Assembly: GCA_018873245.2 (NCBI GenBank)
Contig: JAEMBT020000009.1
Span: 1,674,001-1,738,000, forward strand
Direction of reading: 5' to 3'
Length of the DNA: 64,000 bases
DNA from: Archegozetes longisetosus
Lineage: Eukaryota > Arthropoda > Arachnida > Sarcoptiformes > Trhypochthoniidae
Part shown: positions 1 through 11,958 of the stretch, in pieces
Layout: every line of letters begins with the position of its first letter
How positions within the stretch are numbered: position 1 is the stretch's first letter
The notes under the pieces: generated by a model
Database searches by the model: none
Seen by the model: only the letters and a program-made list of their open reading frames with translations
Told to the model about the DNA's origin: nothing
Position numbers and translations under genes: made by a program

Positions 1-88
1 TCATGTCTAATGAATGATTAAAATTGTAAAATTTTGTAATTACATCCCTATAATGAATTGATTAGATTGTTGACATTTAATTTTAAAG

Positions 89-841
89 GAAGTACCCGAA
101 AACGCTGCTGACTTGGCACATCTTTATGAGTTACACAGTCATGTGTTCAATCCAATAAGCCCTGAAGATTATTTGACAAAACTCAAAAGTTTCATATCAA
201 AAATTTTAAGTCTAAAAATTGATTGGAAATCAAATTGGCAAGAAAGTAGTGATGATCAACACAAAGCTATCGTAACCATTAGCGGCGTAATATCTGTACT
301 TGGTTATAAAATATTTACCATAAATCTTTCAACCGAGCACGATGGACCTGCAATTGTATTCTTAAAATACAAGACAAGCTTTTTGGGTGGAGTGGAAGGA
401 TCCATAATTCTGTGTATCATCCCAGTGGAGCAATATAAGAATAAGGTTATTACTCATGTATACACACAGCGAAAATTCAAGGCTAAACTGGTATCAAAGT
501 TTGTTCTTAAATTAACATCTGATATGGTAAGATTTGCTAAAATAAGCTGTCTTTTAAAAATTAACTTCGATTTAACGATCGAAGGCTTTGTTTTGATCAA
601 AATCATTGAGGAAAAGTTCAATTATACATTATCAGGAAAAAATTAATTTTAACTAAGTATTGAGTCAATATTATTCATTTGTAATGACAATTTTCAGCTT
701 GAACGCGATATCTATATTTGGAACAAGAAGAGATTTTTGAAAAACCCTACTCTTACTAAAAACGAGAAACCATTACTTAAGTACAGACGCTGGTTTAATC
801 AATTCTACTCTCCGCGTGTTCGTCAAGATCTCGACTGGTAA
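89..841 (+). CDS. nvd: Neverland/DAF-36-type cholesterol 7-desaturase, 3' end
   Basis: This is the C-terminal part of a Rieske oxygenase of the Neverland/DAF-36 family, which converts cholesterol to 7-dehydrocholesterol at the start of ecdysteroid synthesis. Two exons are visible: 89-526 (146 codons, after an AG acceptor, ending at ATG|gtaaga) and 698-841 (47 codons plus TAA, after ttttcag). Exon phases join cleanly. Family landmarks are VPENAADLAHLYELH at the exon start and, at the end, an ERDIYIWNKKRF block followed by RRWFNQFYS, the usual Neverland C-terminus. The N-terminal Rieske cluster and the iron-binding part must lie upstream of the window. The open frame running past 526 is intron read-through. 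A polyadenylation-type AATAAA lies about 65 bp after the stop. The family call rests on motif recognition. Confidence 0.88.
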
Positions 842-2490
842 CCCATAAAGTAGATGAAAATTTATTATTAGTTATTCATAATCGACTGAGCTTTCACAAA
901 TTTTCAAAATAAAGAATTTATTAATATAGCTACCAGAATTGTTTGAAGGAAACTGAAGATATGTCTAAACATCCTAAGTTTTGATTTCAGGCTATTTTTC
1001 CTAATTATTAACTTTATAGTTAAAAAAATTTCATTGCATGAAGTCCTGGAATTATTTTAGATATTTTTCTTACCATAAATCAATCGATAAATATCCTAAT
1101 TTATATGTTAGGCGGTTATAAATTTTAGGACTTTAATTCAATTTTCTTTCAGAAAAGTTGTTAAAGTTTAATTTTTTTATAATTTTTTTATATTTCATAT
1201 AGTTTATTTTATAATTTTGTTAGTACTTTTAATGTTTACATTGATTGTGTATTATGTTAAATACAGATCTTATTCTATTTTAGGTATTTTACAGATCATG
1301 TAATCTATATTGTATTTAAGGTCATGTTAGAAACACTTTTGAAAAGAGTCTTCGGTTGGAGATGTTGTAGTGAAAACTTTATTTTTAAAACCTTTTAGCG
1401 AATTTTGAAGTGTTAAAAATATTTGTGACTTTATTAAATTTTATCTGAAAATCCTTAAAAATGTCAATATTTCATAAATGTTAATATTACTATTACTTTA
1501 GACAAATTTTGCAAAACAAAAAAACACAGCCAAAATGCTATTTTATATTACAAACTAATTAATTATTGTATTTTTCATTCGTTCTTATCTGAATATTTTT
1601 TTACCCTTTTATAATAAAGTAGATTGCAAGTTAAGACTTATATTATTGAAACTATAATAAATTTTGATTTCAGAAATTAGGTTGACTAAATATTTTCTAG
1701 TCTCTAGCTATGCGCTTTGGTTATTGAGCCCGAGTCGGAACGGCATAACTTATGATCCAAACATTTTTTATCATTTTTAAATCACACTATCTTGTAAATA
1801 ATGTCATTTTTCTTATTTAGTTGGCATATCTTGATTGGACCGACTATTAAATTAATTAATCTTGAGGTTTCCTCTCTATGCCTCAAATCAACTTTTAGTG
1901 TAACCAAACCCAAAATCATTTAAAATACTCCGAAGTCATTAGGTTTTACGTAACTCTCACAGCTACAATAATAGTTGTTAGAGCCAGAAGTATATTAAAA
2001 TCAAACGCGATGTTCAAATGATTTCTCGTCCTTAGGAGATGATAGATTAATTATCGATGATTATCAATCGAAAGTCATTTTGTTCAGTCAATGATAAAGA
2101 AATTACATTTTTAATGATTGCGATCAAGTTTGTGATGAAAATAAACAACAGGTTTTGAAATTTGTTTTTATGTGCATTAACTCTCGATTTCAAACAAGAT
2201 AATTCTAAACAAATGACTTTCTAATTGTTTTATATTGATGTTTTTTGGTAAAGTTTTTAAAGCACAAAAACTATACATTAGTATTAAGTTCTTAAATTTG
2301 AAACTTTGAAAGGTTGTTTATCTTCTTATACAAATAATCATATCAAGATTCGGGCCAAGTTTTTATATGTTATCCAAATATTAGAAAACTTCATAATTCT
2401 TACTATAAATTTCTTAATCGGGGTTTAAAATACACTTAAGGAAATAGCACGTGCTGAGCATAAGAGAATACAATGAGGAAAATTGCATCG
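842..2490. other. Intergenic AT-rich stretch
   Basis: No coding exon, RNA gene or clear repeat was recognised here apart from the 3' untranslated end of the sterol desaturase gene. Reading frames are short and stop-rich on both strands. Confidence 0.6.
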
Positions 2491-2497
2491 CTTCTTA

Positions 2498-2556
2498 TAG
2501 AATTCGAACCACTGGCCTTATGGTTCAAATATCCACAATTTCAACGCTAAACCGTC
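2498..2556 (-). ncRNA. tRNA-like or tRNA-derived SINE head (remnant)
   Basis: On the minus strand a B-box-like block, GGTTCGAATTC, lies about 45 bases after a TTTAGCGTTGA block that resembles a tRNA D-arm/A-box region. The stretch between them does not fold into a convincing anticodon arm by eye and no 3' acceptor half can be paired. It is more likely the head of a tRNA-derived SINE or a degenerate tRNA than a working tRNA gene. tRNAscan-SE or a SINE library search would settle it. Confidence 0.25.
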
Positions 2557-2856
2557 AATATTTGTAATAAAAAATAGATTAACAAAAAGGCTATTTAGTA
2601 GATATATTAAAAATTGGATTTGTGTTCAATGAGGTTACACATTTTTATCTTTCTATTTGTGATATAAAGCATCCCAGGAATCAGTTCTCTTATCCAAAGG
2701 TTTAGTAACCATAAATCTCTAAAGATATCTACCAAAAATATTGACCTACACAACCCCACCTACTAATAGCCAAATACTGATTAAGAACTTACCGTAAAAT
2801 GCTTGCCCTATATCATGCGGTCCGATAGTTAAACGATCGAAAGTTCCGATATCTAA

Positions 2857-3597
2857 CGAGGGAAGTTCGGGACTATGTAATAACCGATTTCAAAAATATT
2901 TTTATGGCATAAATAACATGTCATATGATGTTCGAAAAGGCATATAAAAAAGGCTGACCGCTAGACACTTACGAGTTATGACCACTCAAAAAGTGATTTC
3001 CTATGGCTTATTTCTATTGATTTCTATGTATTTTGCCTATCATATACTGTATGTACTCTAATTCAGTCAAATTACTCAATGAATAGCAATTATATCGTTA
3101 ATAGGGAAAAAGTTCAAGCAATTTTGAACAAAAAAGAGTAATCTGAAGTTTTATACTTAAAAGTTTCTATATATCAGTAGATCTAAATTTTCGCATTTAT
3201 CTTATCTCTTAAATTTTGTTTTAGAAATCCTTTGAATTTAAAAGGCATGATAGATACGAAAAATTAGAGTTATCGATATAAAGAAACTTACTTTTACTGT
3301 AGATATGAAATTTCAGATTATCTTTTTATTTGTTCAAAATATCTTGAAGTTTTTCATTGTTAACAATATTTTGCCATCCATTGAGCAATTTGACTGAATT
3401 AGAGTACATTTTGATAAGCAAAATACATAGGAATCAATAGTAATAAGCCATAGAAAATCACTTTTTGAGTGGTCATAACTCGTAAGCGTCTAGCGGTCAG
3501 CCTTTTTTATATGCCTTTTCGAACATCATATGACATGTTATTTATGCCATAAAAATATTTTTGAAATCGGTTATTACATAGTCCCGAACTTCCCTCG
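2857..3597. mobile_element. Hairpin MITE, nearly all inverted repeat
   Basis: The left half from CGAGGGAAGTTCGGGACT is mirrored by the right half ending AGTCCCGAACTTCCCTCG. Identity is nearly perfect over about 200 bp and continues in degraded form almost to the centre near 3227, so the 741-bp unit is one long hairpin. It is flanked by TAA on both sides (2854-2856 and 3598-3600). A 3-bp TWA-type duplication is typical of PIF/Harbinger elements; a TA duplication (Tc1/mariner) cannot be excluded because TAA contains TA. No transposase is encoded, so mobility would be non-autonomous. Confidence 0.85.
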
Positions 3598-3600
3598 TAA

Positions 3601-5280
3601 GATAAGAAAGTATCGAAGCTTTTTCTCATGATTGTTATAAATCCAGTCATAGATACTCAACTTGTTAAGAGTCAAACCCAAACCTGAAGAAATACACAGA
3701 TTCAGGTTTAGATATTGATCGAATGTGACCTTAAGAGAATTCTCCGATCAGTGCAGAATATTCAAAATAATTCCTGAATGCTTTGATTTCAGCGTAAAAT
3801 AACTAGTTTATCACGTCAAAATAACGAAAATACATTGCCAACATTGATAACCTCGCGTTATTAACACCAACAAAAATAGCTCAATAAAATAGCGTTGAAA
3901 TGTAATTTATACTTGAGTATGAGCTTCTAATATATTGAAAGCTATAAAAGTATCACATATATTAATTTTTAGCATAAATATATAAAAATAATGAATATTG
4001 TTAATATAATTTAAATTGATGTTAAACTTATGTGAAATTTCTCGCATAATATAAATTAATACTAATATTATAAGCAATACACCTTTTAAACGTTCAATAA
4101 ATCTTCTAAAAACGTTTTAAATATACTATAAAAGCTGTTATTATTGCTGTTATTTTTGTTAGCGTTATTCTTGCCGTGTTATTTTAACACTAAACCAAGA
4201 ACGGATATATAAGAGCTATTGCCAGATCATATCATTCATAATTACAAGTATCGAATTAAAAGTCATCCAAGTTGATGAAACATCCGAGTTTTATTGTTAA
4301 TCTGAAACTAATGTGTTCAGAAAAATTTATGTAAGATTTTTGATGATTTTTCGACGAAGTGGCTCTTTTTAAGAAGTAAAACGTAGAAAAATAATTATAA
4401 AGCACTCTTCTACACCACGACAAAAATTGATTTTAAGCCAATTACAATTTATTTCTTTTCATTTACGTAGCTATTTCATTTCCATAAGTTGGAAATTTCG
4501 CAAAACATCTATTGCCATAATTTAATAACCTTTTATGAAACTTGAAACTTTAGTATTGATCATGGAACAAGTTCAACCAAGTATTGTTTTCATATTATCT
4601 TCACATTTTCTCTTTAAAGTGAACTTTGTGATAATCTTCATAAGATTTGCAAATGTTTTATTTTATTCGGATATCATATTAAAAATAGTAACTGTGCTTT
4701 TCGGTTGAATATTCATTTTATATACCTGTACATGTATGTAAAGTTTAGAAAATAGAAATTTACTTTTCGTATGCTCTTTCTTAACTAAAACTGATATTTT
4801 ATGACTAACTTGTTAATTTTCTAGTAATAAATAAATCACACGGAATTTTCACAGGCATTTGATTTCAGTTTCCATTTTTTAAAAATCAAAACACTATCAT
4901 TTCTTTCAAATATTAATAAGATGCTAATTAAAATATTTTCCATGATCTTTAACCATATTGTACATCAAATCATTAAAGAGGATAAAAAAGCACTCAATAT
5001 TTTATTGTGTTTAAGTGGACTTTTTAAGTCCCCTCATGAGAACATAAGAAATTCGTTCGCATATGTGGCACAGGAAGGCATATCATCAGATGCACCATGA
5101 GTGCGACTCTTTTGGCATTCCCTATTTACAAACTAAGATTAGATAAAACTTCAAGATAGGCTCCAAAATAAATCAATAAATTGACGCCAATCATTTAATT
5201 AGAGAAAATATTTATTGATAACTATAATTTAAGTAATTATAAGTTATCAGAATTGGTAACAAATGATAAAGTGTTAAACG
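3601..5280. other. Intergenic stretch, nothing recognised
   Basis: AT-rich sequence with no coding exon that I can support. A weak inverted similarity between about 3810-3895 and 4135-4195 is too imperfect to call an element. Confidence 0.5.
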
Positions 5281-5332
5281 CGTTCTTTTTATACAATCTC
5301 TGTAGTATAGTGATCAGTAAATCGTTAAAAAC

Positions 5333-6900
5333 ATGAATATTCTGTTATTCAATTTTAGGTCATTTTTAAATTAAACTCTTGAATCATAATCTTTTTAAAT
5401 GCATGCAATACAAAAATGAAATTTTTAAGAAATTAATTTTCATCAAAATATTGCCAATAAGTTTCAGAGAATCAAAGCCTGACTTCTCACTGATTGGATT
5501 TGGTACTGGTGGCAACAATAAAAGTGTGACTACAGTGACGATTGAACAATTGAACAATTGAGAAGACAAGCAGAAAGTATTGGGTCTGTGACAACACATA
5601 TAAATAAGACCCCTCGGGTAGACCTGAAGGATAACAGATTAATGTAAAAAAAGGTAAAAACTCTCAAGGTAGAAAGTAATGACCTGCTAAAGGGGGTCAA
5701 TCTTAATCTCTAAAGGAGTAAATAATATTATAATACGTAACCTCAGATTCATATTGTAGTCAATAAAACTAATGGATTATAAGAATAATACAATAATCAT
5801 TGTAAACGGTGGAGACGTTACAATCAAGAACTCATCAAAAATATAGATCACAACGAGCTTTATAATAAAGATATGGATAAAAACCTAAAAACTGCTTATG
5901 ATAGACTCACTGATATAACTTATTAGTGCGATAATATAATCACTTGAAATTATTTTCACTATCACTATAATTGCAATTCGATTGGCGCCAATGATAATGA
6001 TCTTTATGACAGAAAAATTTTCGTCACAACCATAGGAGTGATGTTGACCCTCGGAACCTGTGTTGTGGCTCTGGTTTAGTACAAATCTATAATAACCTCT
6101 ACGAACAAGTTCTGGTCAGTGAAGTCCATGCTTGAATGAGCGGTAGGGTGACCGCCTCTGACGAGTCTAATAACGGGACAAAACTATTAAAGGGTCCCCC
6201 CTTACATTTTATAAAAAGAAAAATACCGCATTTATTTATCATTACAAATATTTAGGTGTCAAACAATACATTCTAATATGAAAACATTGAAAACTTTTAG
6301 TCATGGTTGATTTCAAAAGTATATATTTCTTTAGAAATGGCATTTTTCAACAGTTGTTCAAAAGTAAAAAATACTGGTTTATATCAGATATGTCAAGGCA
6401 GAAAAGATTAATTCAATAAATTTTGAGTTTAAACCACAGATGTTCAAAACATTAAACAGTATTTCTTAATCCCTTATCGTTTGTAAAATAAATTCAATGG
6501 TTGAATTTCTAAGAAATATTTTTCTAAGCATCTTTTTCAAAATAAAAATTGAAAAACGGGACAACTAATTGTCCTATCGAGAGTTCTTTGTCTGACGGGA
6601 TTTCTGCCTTTTATCTTTAAAAAGACTGTCCCGTCAAAAGCGGAACGGGTGGTCACCCTGATGAGCGGGTATATTTGTTTCGAGATTAATTATTTTGACA
6701 GTGTTAATCGGCCCCTTCTTAATGAAGATGGTCCTAATGGCGAAAATTAAGATTAAAGATAGTATGTTTTTTCATGATAAAAAGATCAAACTACCAATAC
6801 CCCTGTGTGTTCTTATCAGTCGCCCTACAAATATGAATTGGAGGATACATTCACGATTAAATAAAGTGTTTTGAAATATGCAAGAATTGATAGAATCCAA
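5333..6900 (+). pseudogene. Pectate lyase pseudogene split by a hAT MITE
   Basis: This is a decayed duplicate of the intact pectate lyase at 11959-13034. The small first exon is recognisable (ATG at 5333; its sequence aligns with the signal-peptide exon of the good copy), followed by an intron ending ttcag near 5474. Exon 2 reads ESKPDFSLIGFG and then meets a stop at 5559-5561. Further blocks match the good copy near 5810-5950, 5970-6140 and 6660-6900, including the C-terminal YELEDT region, but with many stops and indels. A 517-bp MITE (6144-6660) sits inside exon 2 with an 8-bp duplication of pseudogene sequence. A TATA-like ttttatac lies about 45 bp before the ATG. It cannot make a functional enzyme. 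Confidence 0.9.
6144..6660. mobile_element. hAT-type MITE, copy 1
   Basis: The termini are TAGGGTGACC and GGTCACCCTG, and the element is flanked by a perfect 8-bp duplication, ATGAGCGG (6136-6143 and 6661-6668). It is 517 bp, the same length as copy 2 but in opposite orientation. An 8-bp duplication plus a terminus close to CAGGG is typical of hAT elements. No transposase is encoded. It interrupts the pectate lyase pseudogene. Confidence 0.9.
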
Positions 6901-7019
6901 ACTTAAGATAAAGGATTTTATAATTCAATGAAGAAATAAAATTAATTAAAAATTCATTTAATCGATAAGTTTTTTAGAAATTTTATAAACTTTTGAAGTT
7001 TTAAATGAATAAAAATGAG

Positions 7020-7037
7020 AATAATAATAATAATAAT
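7020..7037. repeat. (TAA)n tail of the non-LTR retrotransposon
   Basis: About six copies of a TAA/ATT triplet end the minus-strand retroelement. Simple-repeat tails of this kind mark the 3' end of several non-LTR retrotransposon families. Confidence 0.7.
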
Positions 7038-7474
7038 CTTTATTCATTCGTAACATGTCGAAAGAATATTTACGCATCATTATCTAATAAAAAATTTTGG
7101 CACAACGACATAAAATTCACAAAATATTTTTCATTTCTTATTAAAACTGACAAAGAATTAAACAGATTAATAGCGTAAATATAAAAGTTTTGATCACACA
7201 GTCTTACTCGAGTATGAATTAGTTCTAAAAGAATTCCGTTTCGCGAGTCCTTCATTACAAATTTATTTTTCCAATGAAATGGAACATCACTAAAATTGTA
7301 TACCGATTTGAACACATTTTAATATTTTGAGATCTCTTCTAACTTTAAGAGGTTTAAGATCGAGCTCTAATAATCTTTGGGAGTAAGATAAATAGCATAA
7401 ATTAGCTCGAATGCATATAAATTTAGTGATTTGTTTTATATGCCTTCAATTCCTTTTCTTTGATGTATATTAGG

Positions 7475-9578
7475 GGACCTGGTCGAAGTACCGACAATCA
7501 AAGTACCGACAAGTCATAGTACCGACAATTCATAGTACCTACAGGCCATAATTCTAAAGGATTGAGCTGACTTATACAGAATCGAACAGAACTCTGATGT
7601 ATCTAGCTGAAACACGCAGAATCGAATTGAACTCTAATTATTAAGAATCGGTAAATCACCGACAGCACCTTTTTTTCTAAGTATAAATATCGAGCTCTAA
7701 GTTAAATATGAATTTGAATCGTATAATGTGTGTCTTGTATTTAAGGGTTTTTATCACCTTTATCACCGAAAGCTCCATTCGTGCACCGAATCACCGTTTT
7801 CACCTAATTTTGCACCTTTTTCAATCATTATTTGAACTCCTCTATACTGGAATAATTTTAATTGATTTAATTTTTTAGTAAATCATTAGTAGAAAACCCC
7901 TCAAAACTTTTCATAATTAAATCATGTATTATAACATATTATATGATTTTCAAGTTTTTGATGTCTCTAGTTTTAATTTTATATCAGCAATAATTAGGGT
8001 GACCACCCGTCTCGTTTTTGACGGGACAGTCCCATCTTTTTAATAATAAAAGACGGAAACCCCGTCAGACCAAAAACTCTCGACAGGACAATTAGTTGTC
8101 CCGTTTTTGAACTTTCATTTTGAAAAATGTGTATAGAAAATATTACTTGGAAATTCAAACATTGAGTTTATTTTACAAATGATAAGGGATTAAGAAACCC
8201 AGTTTAATATTTTAAACACCTGTGGTTTAAAACCAAGTTATTGAATTAATCTTTTCTGCCATGACTTATATCTGATATAAACCAGTATTTCTTACTTTTG
8301 AATAACTTTTGAAAGATACCATTTCTGACAGTAAATATACCTTACAAATCAAACATGACATTTTTTTCAATGTTTTAATATTAAAATGTATTATCTGACA
8401 ACTAAATATTTGTAATAACTAATAAAAGCGGTATTTTTCTTTTTAAAAATTTAAGGGTCCCCCTTTCGTACTTCTGTCCCGTGATGAGATAAGCCAGAGG
8501 TGATCACCCTAGCAATAATACGATCTTTCACTTCAAATGAAAAGGGCTTCCATTTCAAACTTAAAACAGCGTTTACGCCACTAGTCACAGTAAATGTTGA
8601 AAGACCTTTCGCGAGACTCAAAAGAATAGAAGAAATTTGTCCAAACATTACCGTTAGTAACATGGAAATGTTGAATATTATTGAATATAATAATAGTAAT
8701 AAATATTTTGACTAGTTTTGCACTTTTTATACTTAATTTTAATTGGTTATCAATAAACTTGGGAGTTTTTCTGCACTTTTTTGCACCGTTTTATCAGTTT
8801 TCAAGCACCGAATCATCCCCCGTTTCACCAAAAATTTTGCACCAAATTTCCGGTTCTTACTAATTATCTAGCTGAAACTAACAGAGTCGAACTAAGCTCT
8901 ACAGAATTACACTAAAATCTAACTTATTTAGCTGAAACTCACAAAATCGAACTGAACTATAATGTAGTTACCAAAGATATACAGAATCGAAGTGAACTAT
9001 ATAGAACTAAACTGAAATCTACAGAATTGAACTAAATTCTAGTATATTTAGTAAAACACAAAGAATTGACATGAATTATACGGAATTGACCTTAACTATA
9101 CAGAATCTAACTGAACTGTACAGAATTTGATCGCTCAGTTTTGGAATTTTTAAAAGGAATCGCTCATAACTTATCAATTTAATATATTTTTCTGTTTATT
9201 TTTTATTTAATTAATTTATCACAATATTTATTACATTTAAATAAAATTTATTATGACTAAACTGAATATGTCAGATTTTAACTTGGTACTTCAACCCATA
9301 TTCAGCTCAATCTAGTATAGTTCAATTGATTGTATATTAGCTAAATTCATTAGATCATAGCTTAATTTTGTAGAGCCTAGTTAGATTCTGTGTGTTCCAG
9401 CTAGATATATAAGATTTTAGTTCAATTAAGTAGAGTTCAGTTTGATTCTGTCAGTTTCAGCTAGATATAGCAGGGTTCAGTTCGGTTCTGTATAAGTCAG
9501 TTCAATTCTTTAGAATTATGGCTTGTAGGTACTATGACTTGTCGGTAATTTGATTGTCGGTACTTCGACCCAGACCCA
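7475..9578. mobile_element. Foldback element with long, internally repeated arms
   Basis: Inverted arms of at least 170 bp begin with GGTCGAAGTACCGACAATCA and hold several copies of a GTACCGACA unit, then repeats of a GAATCGAACTGAACTCTA-like unit (also frequent at about 8870-9130). Flanking copies of TATATTAGG (7466-7474 and 9579-9587) form an 8-9 bp target duplication, consistent with a hAT-like or MULE-like integrase. The middle has no transposase. A repeated block with GCACCGAATCA occurs near 7785 and 8805. The flanks rejoin as continuous non-LTR retrotransposon sequence, shown by the uninterrupted fragment near 59150, so the insertion boundaries are well supported. Confidence 0.85.
7995..8511. 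mobile_element. hAT-type MITE, copy 2
   Basis: This copy runs from TAGGGTGACCACCCGTCTCG to GTGATCACCCTA and is flanked by a perfect 8-bp duplication, GCAATAAT (7987-7994 and 8512-8519). At 517 bp it has the length of copy 1 in inverted orientation. It lies inside the foldback element at 7475-9578. The short open frames within it are not genes. Confidence 0.92.
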
Positions 9579-11958
9579 TATATTAGGAACCCAAGTTATA
9601 TAACAATATTCAACTAACGGAAGAATTTATACTTTATATAGTTGAGTCAGAAAATCAGAACTCGCAAAAACGCATAATCTTTTGGGTGTTGTTCACTTTC
9701 TTAAGAGGAGCTGTAGACATACTCGACATGATCATTAAAATTTAAATTATTATCGATAAAAACCTCGAGATGTTTATGATTGTGTTTTAAAGGTATAGAT
9801 TGTCCGTTAATTTGATAGAGAAGTTCAACTAAATTCTTTAAGGAAAATCTCATTTGTACAGATTTAGATGCATTAAGTTTCAATCTTTTTCATCACTCCA
9901 TTACTGAACAGCACCCAAATCAGTTTGAAGTAACACAGTATCTGATTTATCATATATTAATTTCAACAGAACGGTATCATCAGCATGTTTGAAAGGTTCA
10001 GAGTACGATACAACAAATTATTTCTCTAATATAAATATTAAATAGAACAGGAATCAATTTCCCGCCTTGTATGACACCTGAAACAACATCAAACAACTCA
10101 GATTTCATAGCATCAAACTCCGCATATTGTTTTCTTTCAGATAGAAAGCTGACAATAATATTTAGAATTTTACCAACAATTCCTATGGTGTACAATTTAT
10201 TTATGAGCTAACAATAGAACACAGTATCAAAAGCATTAAAATAATCGAGAAAAATAGCGTCCACACACATTGGGACATTATTATCGAAAGCTGTGGCGAT
10301 TGTGTAGATCAAATTAATTAATTGATGCGAGGTACTTATCCCGGTTCTGAATCCGTATTGACAGTCAGCTAGAATATTATTACAAGTTATAAATGAATTA
10401 ACATTATTATAGAGTAAAGGTTCAAATATTTTCATAAAGTTATTGGAAACAGAGACCGGTCGACAGGAAGTTATACTGTTCTTTGGTTTATTTGGTTTGT
10501 GAACAGGCGTCACACAAATAATTTTCATATCTATTTGTATTTTCTCATAGAATAAAATTGCCTTGAACAGTACATAAAATACTCGACTAAAAGAGCCACA
10601 TCATCTTTTAATTAGTGCAGCGGGTATTACCAAAGGCACATCAGATTTTTTAGGTCTAACTTTAAAATTTCACGGGTGATATCGAATATATCGAAGATCA
10701 GTTCACTTAATATATTTGGTTGACTATTTTGGTTAGCATACAAAACGACTGATTCAATAAGTATGAGGCTTAATATCCGGACAGTAGACAGAAGAAGTGT
10801 CTCACAAATTTTTTACAGATATCTGTTTTAGAATAGATTAACTCGTCTTCATAATTAAAAAATTTTGGATTATTAGATCGCTTTGTTGATTGTTTAATTT
10901 TTTTGTAGAGAGACGAGAGATCATTGGATTTATTGATGAGTTTCTGATATTTTTTCTGATGAAAGGAAAAATTTTCTTATTGATAGCACTGAAAAGATAT
11001 TGATTGAAAAAGGAATAATATTTATCTAATGTTTGCTTATATTTTTTATGTGTTAATCATTTTATTTTTATTAAATGTTTGATATCATAAGGAATTTTCC
11101 TACGATTGATTTCTAAGAGTTTATATTTGAACGAACTATTGAAGGAAGAACTAATTTCATGCATAAATTCGGAATTGATAGAATCAATATCTGTATTTCT
11201 ATCAACAATTGATTGCCAATTAATACCTGATAGCTTTGTTTCAAATACATCTATATCTTTATCGTTAAAATAAATTTTTTTCTGAATTGCTTTAGCAGGT
11301 TTGTCAATAGGTTGACCATTAATGACAGTAAAGATTGCCTAATGGTCACAAGTTTCTGATATACCACTATGAACCTGTATTTGTGTCAGGAGATCCTTGT
11401 CATTGGTAATCAGCAGATCTATTATTGAAGGATTTGAACTGTATTTAGCATGTGATGGATAGGCAGATTCAGTTACTACTTGATATAATTTATAGGTATT
11501 CGATAAACTTAATAACTTCAGACTAATAGTTGAGGTATAGTTTAAAGTATTTATGTTAAAGTCATCTGAAAGAATAATCTTAAATTAATAAAATCCTGAA
11601 TCCTAAAAATAGCCTTTAATTTTCCTGGTATTAAATGAGATATATTTATTAAAATGAAATAATAAAATAACCTTTATCTTTAAATCAATTATTTTGATTT
11701 CTACTATCAAATAAACCTGAGCATATCTCCTCATACTAGAAGTAGCATATGAATTATTACAGATAACAAATTCCGCTTTTAATTATTTTTACTTATGACT
11801 GCGTTCATTTTTATCACATATTGTAATACATATTAAATAAGCGGATATATATCCAATGATTATTATTTCCATATATCCTTCTAATAAGTATTTAGTAAAC
11901 GAAATATTGTCTGTTTCGCATAACACTCATGAATAGAATGAGCTTAATATCATTTAAA

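Larger units (their letters stand above)
7020..11640 (-). mobile_element. Degenerate 5'-truncated non-LTR retrotransposon
   Basis: Read on the minus strand, pieces follow in the order expected for an APE/RT polyprotein. At about 11570-11330 there is the C-terminal endonuclease half (DFN, then a PSIIDLLITND block, then a SETCDH site). At about 11320-10620 there is the linker. At 10528-10208 and 10195-9998 lie reverse transcriptase blocks (YGFRTGISTSHQLI, IFLDYFNAFDTV, SGVIQGGKLIPVLFN). At 9883-9701 is a thumb-like block (LNASKSVQMRFS). The C-terminal tail follows at 7370-7070 (RVRLCDQNFYIYAINLFNSL). Stops and frameshifts break every domain and the catalytic YxDD strand is not readable. The 5' end is truncated near 11640. 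A 2.1-kb foldback element interrupts it at 7475-9578. A second fragment of the same family lies near 59130-59440. Confidence 0.85.

Noticed and set aside
3810..4195. Possible inverted-repeat element
   Set aside because: Arm similarity is scattered and low, with no defined ends or duplication.
8500..8863. ORFs of 60-71 codons inside the MITE/foldback
   Set aside because: They lie across transposon termini and have no domain.
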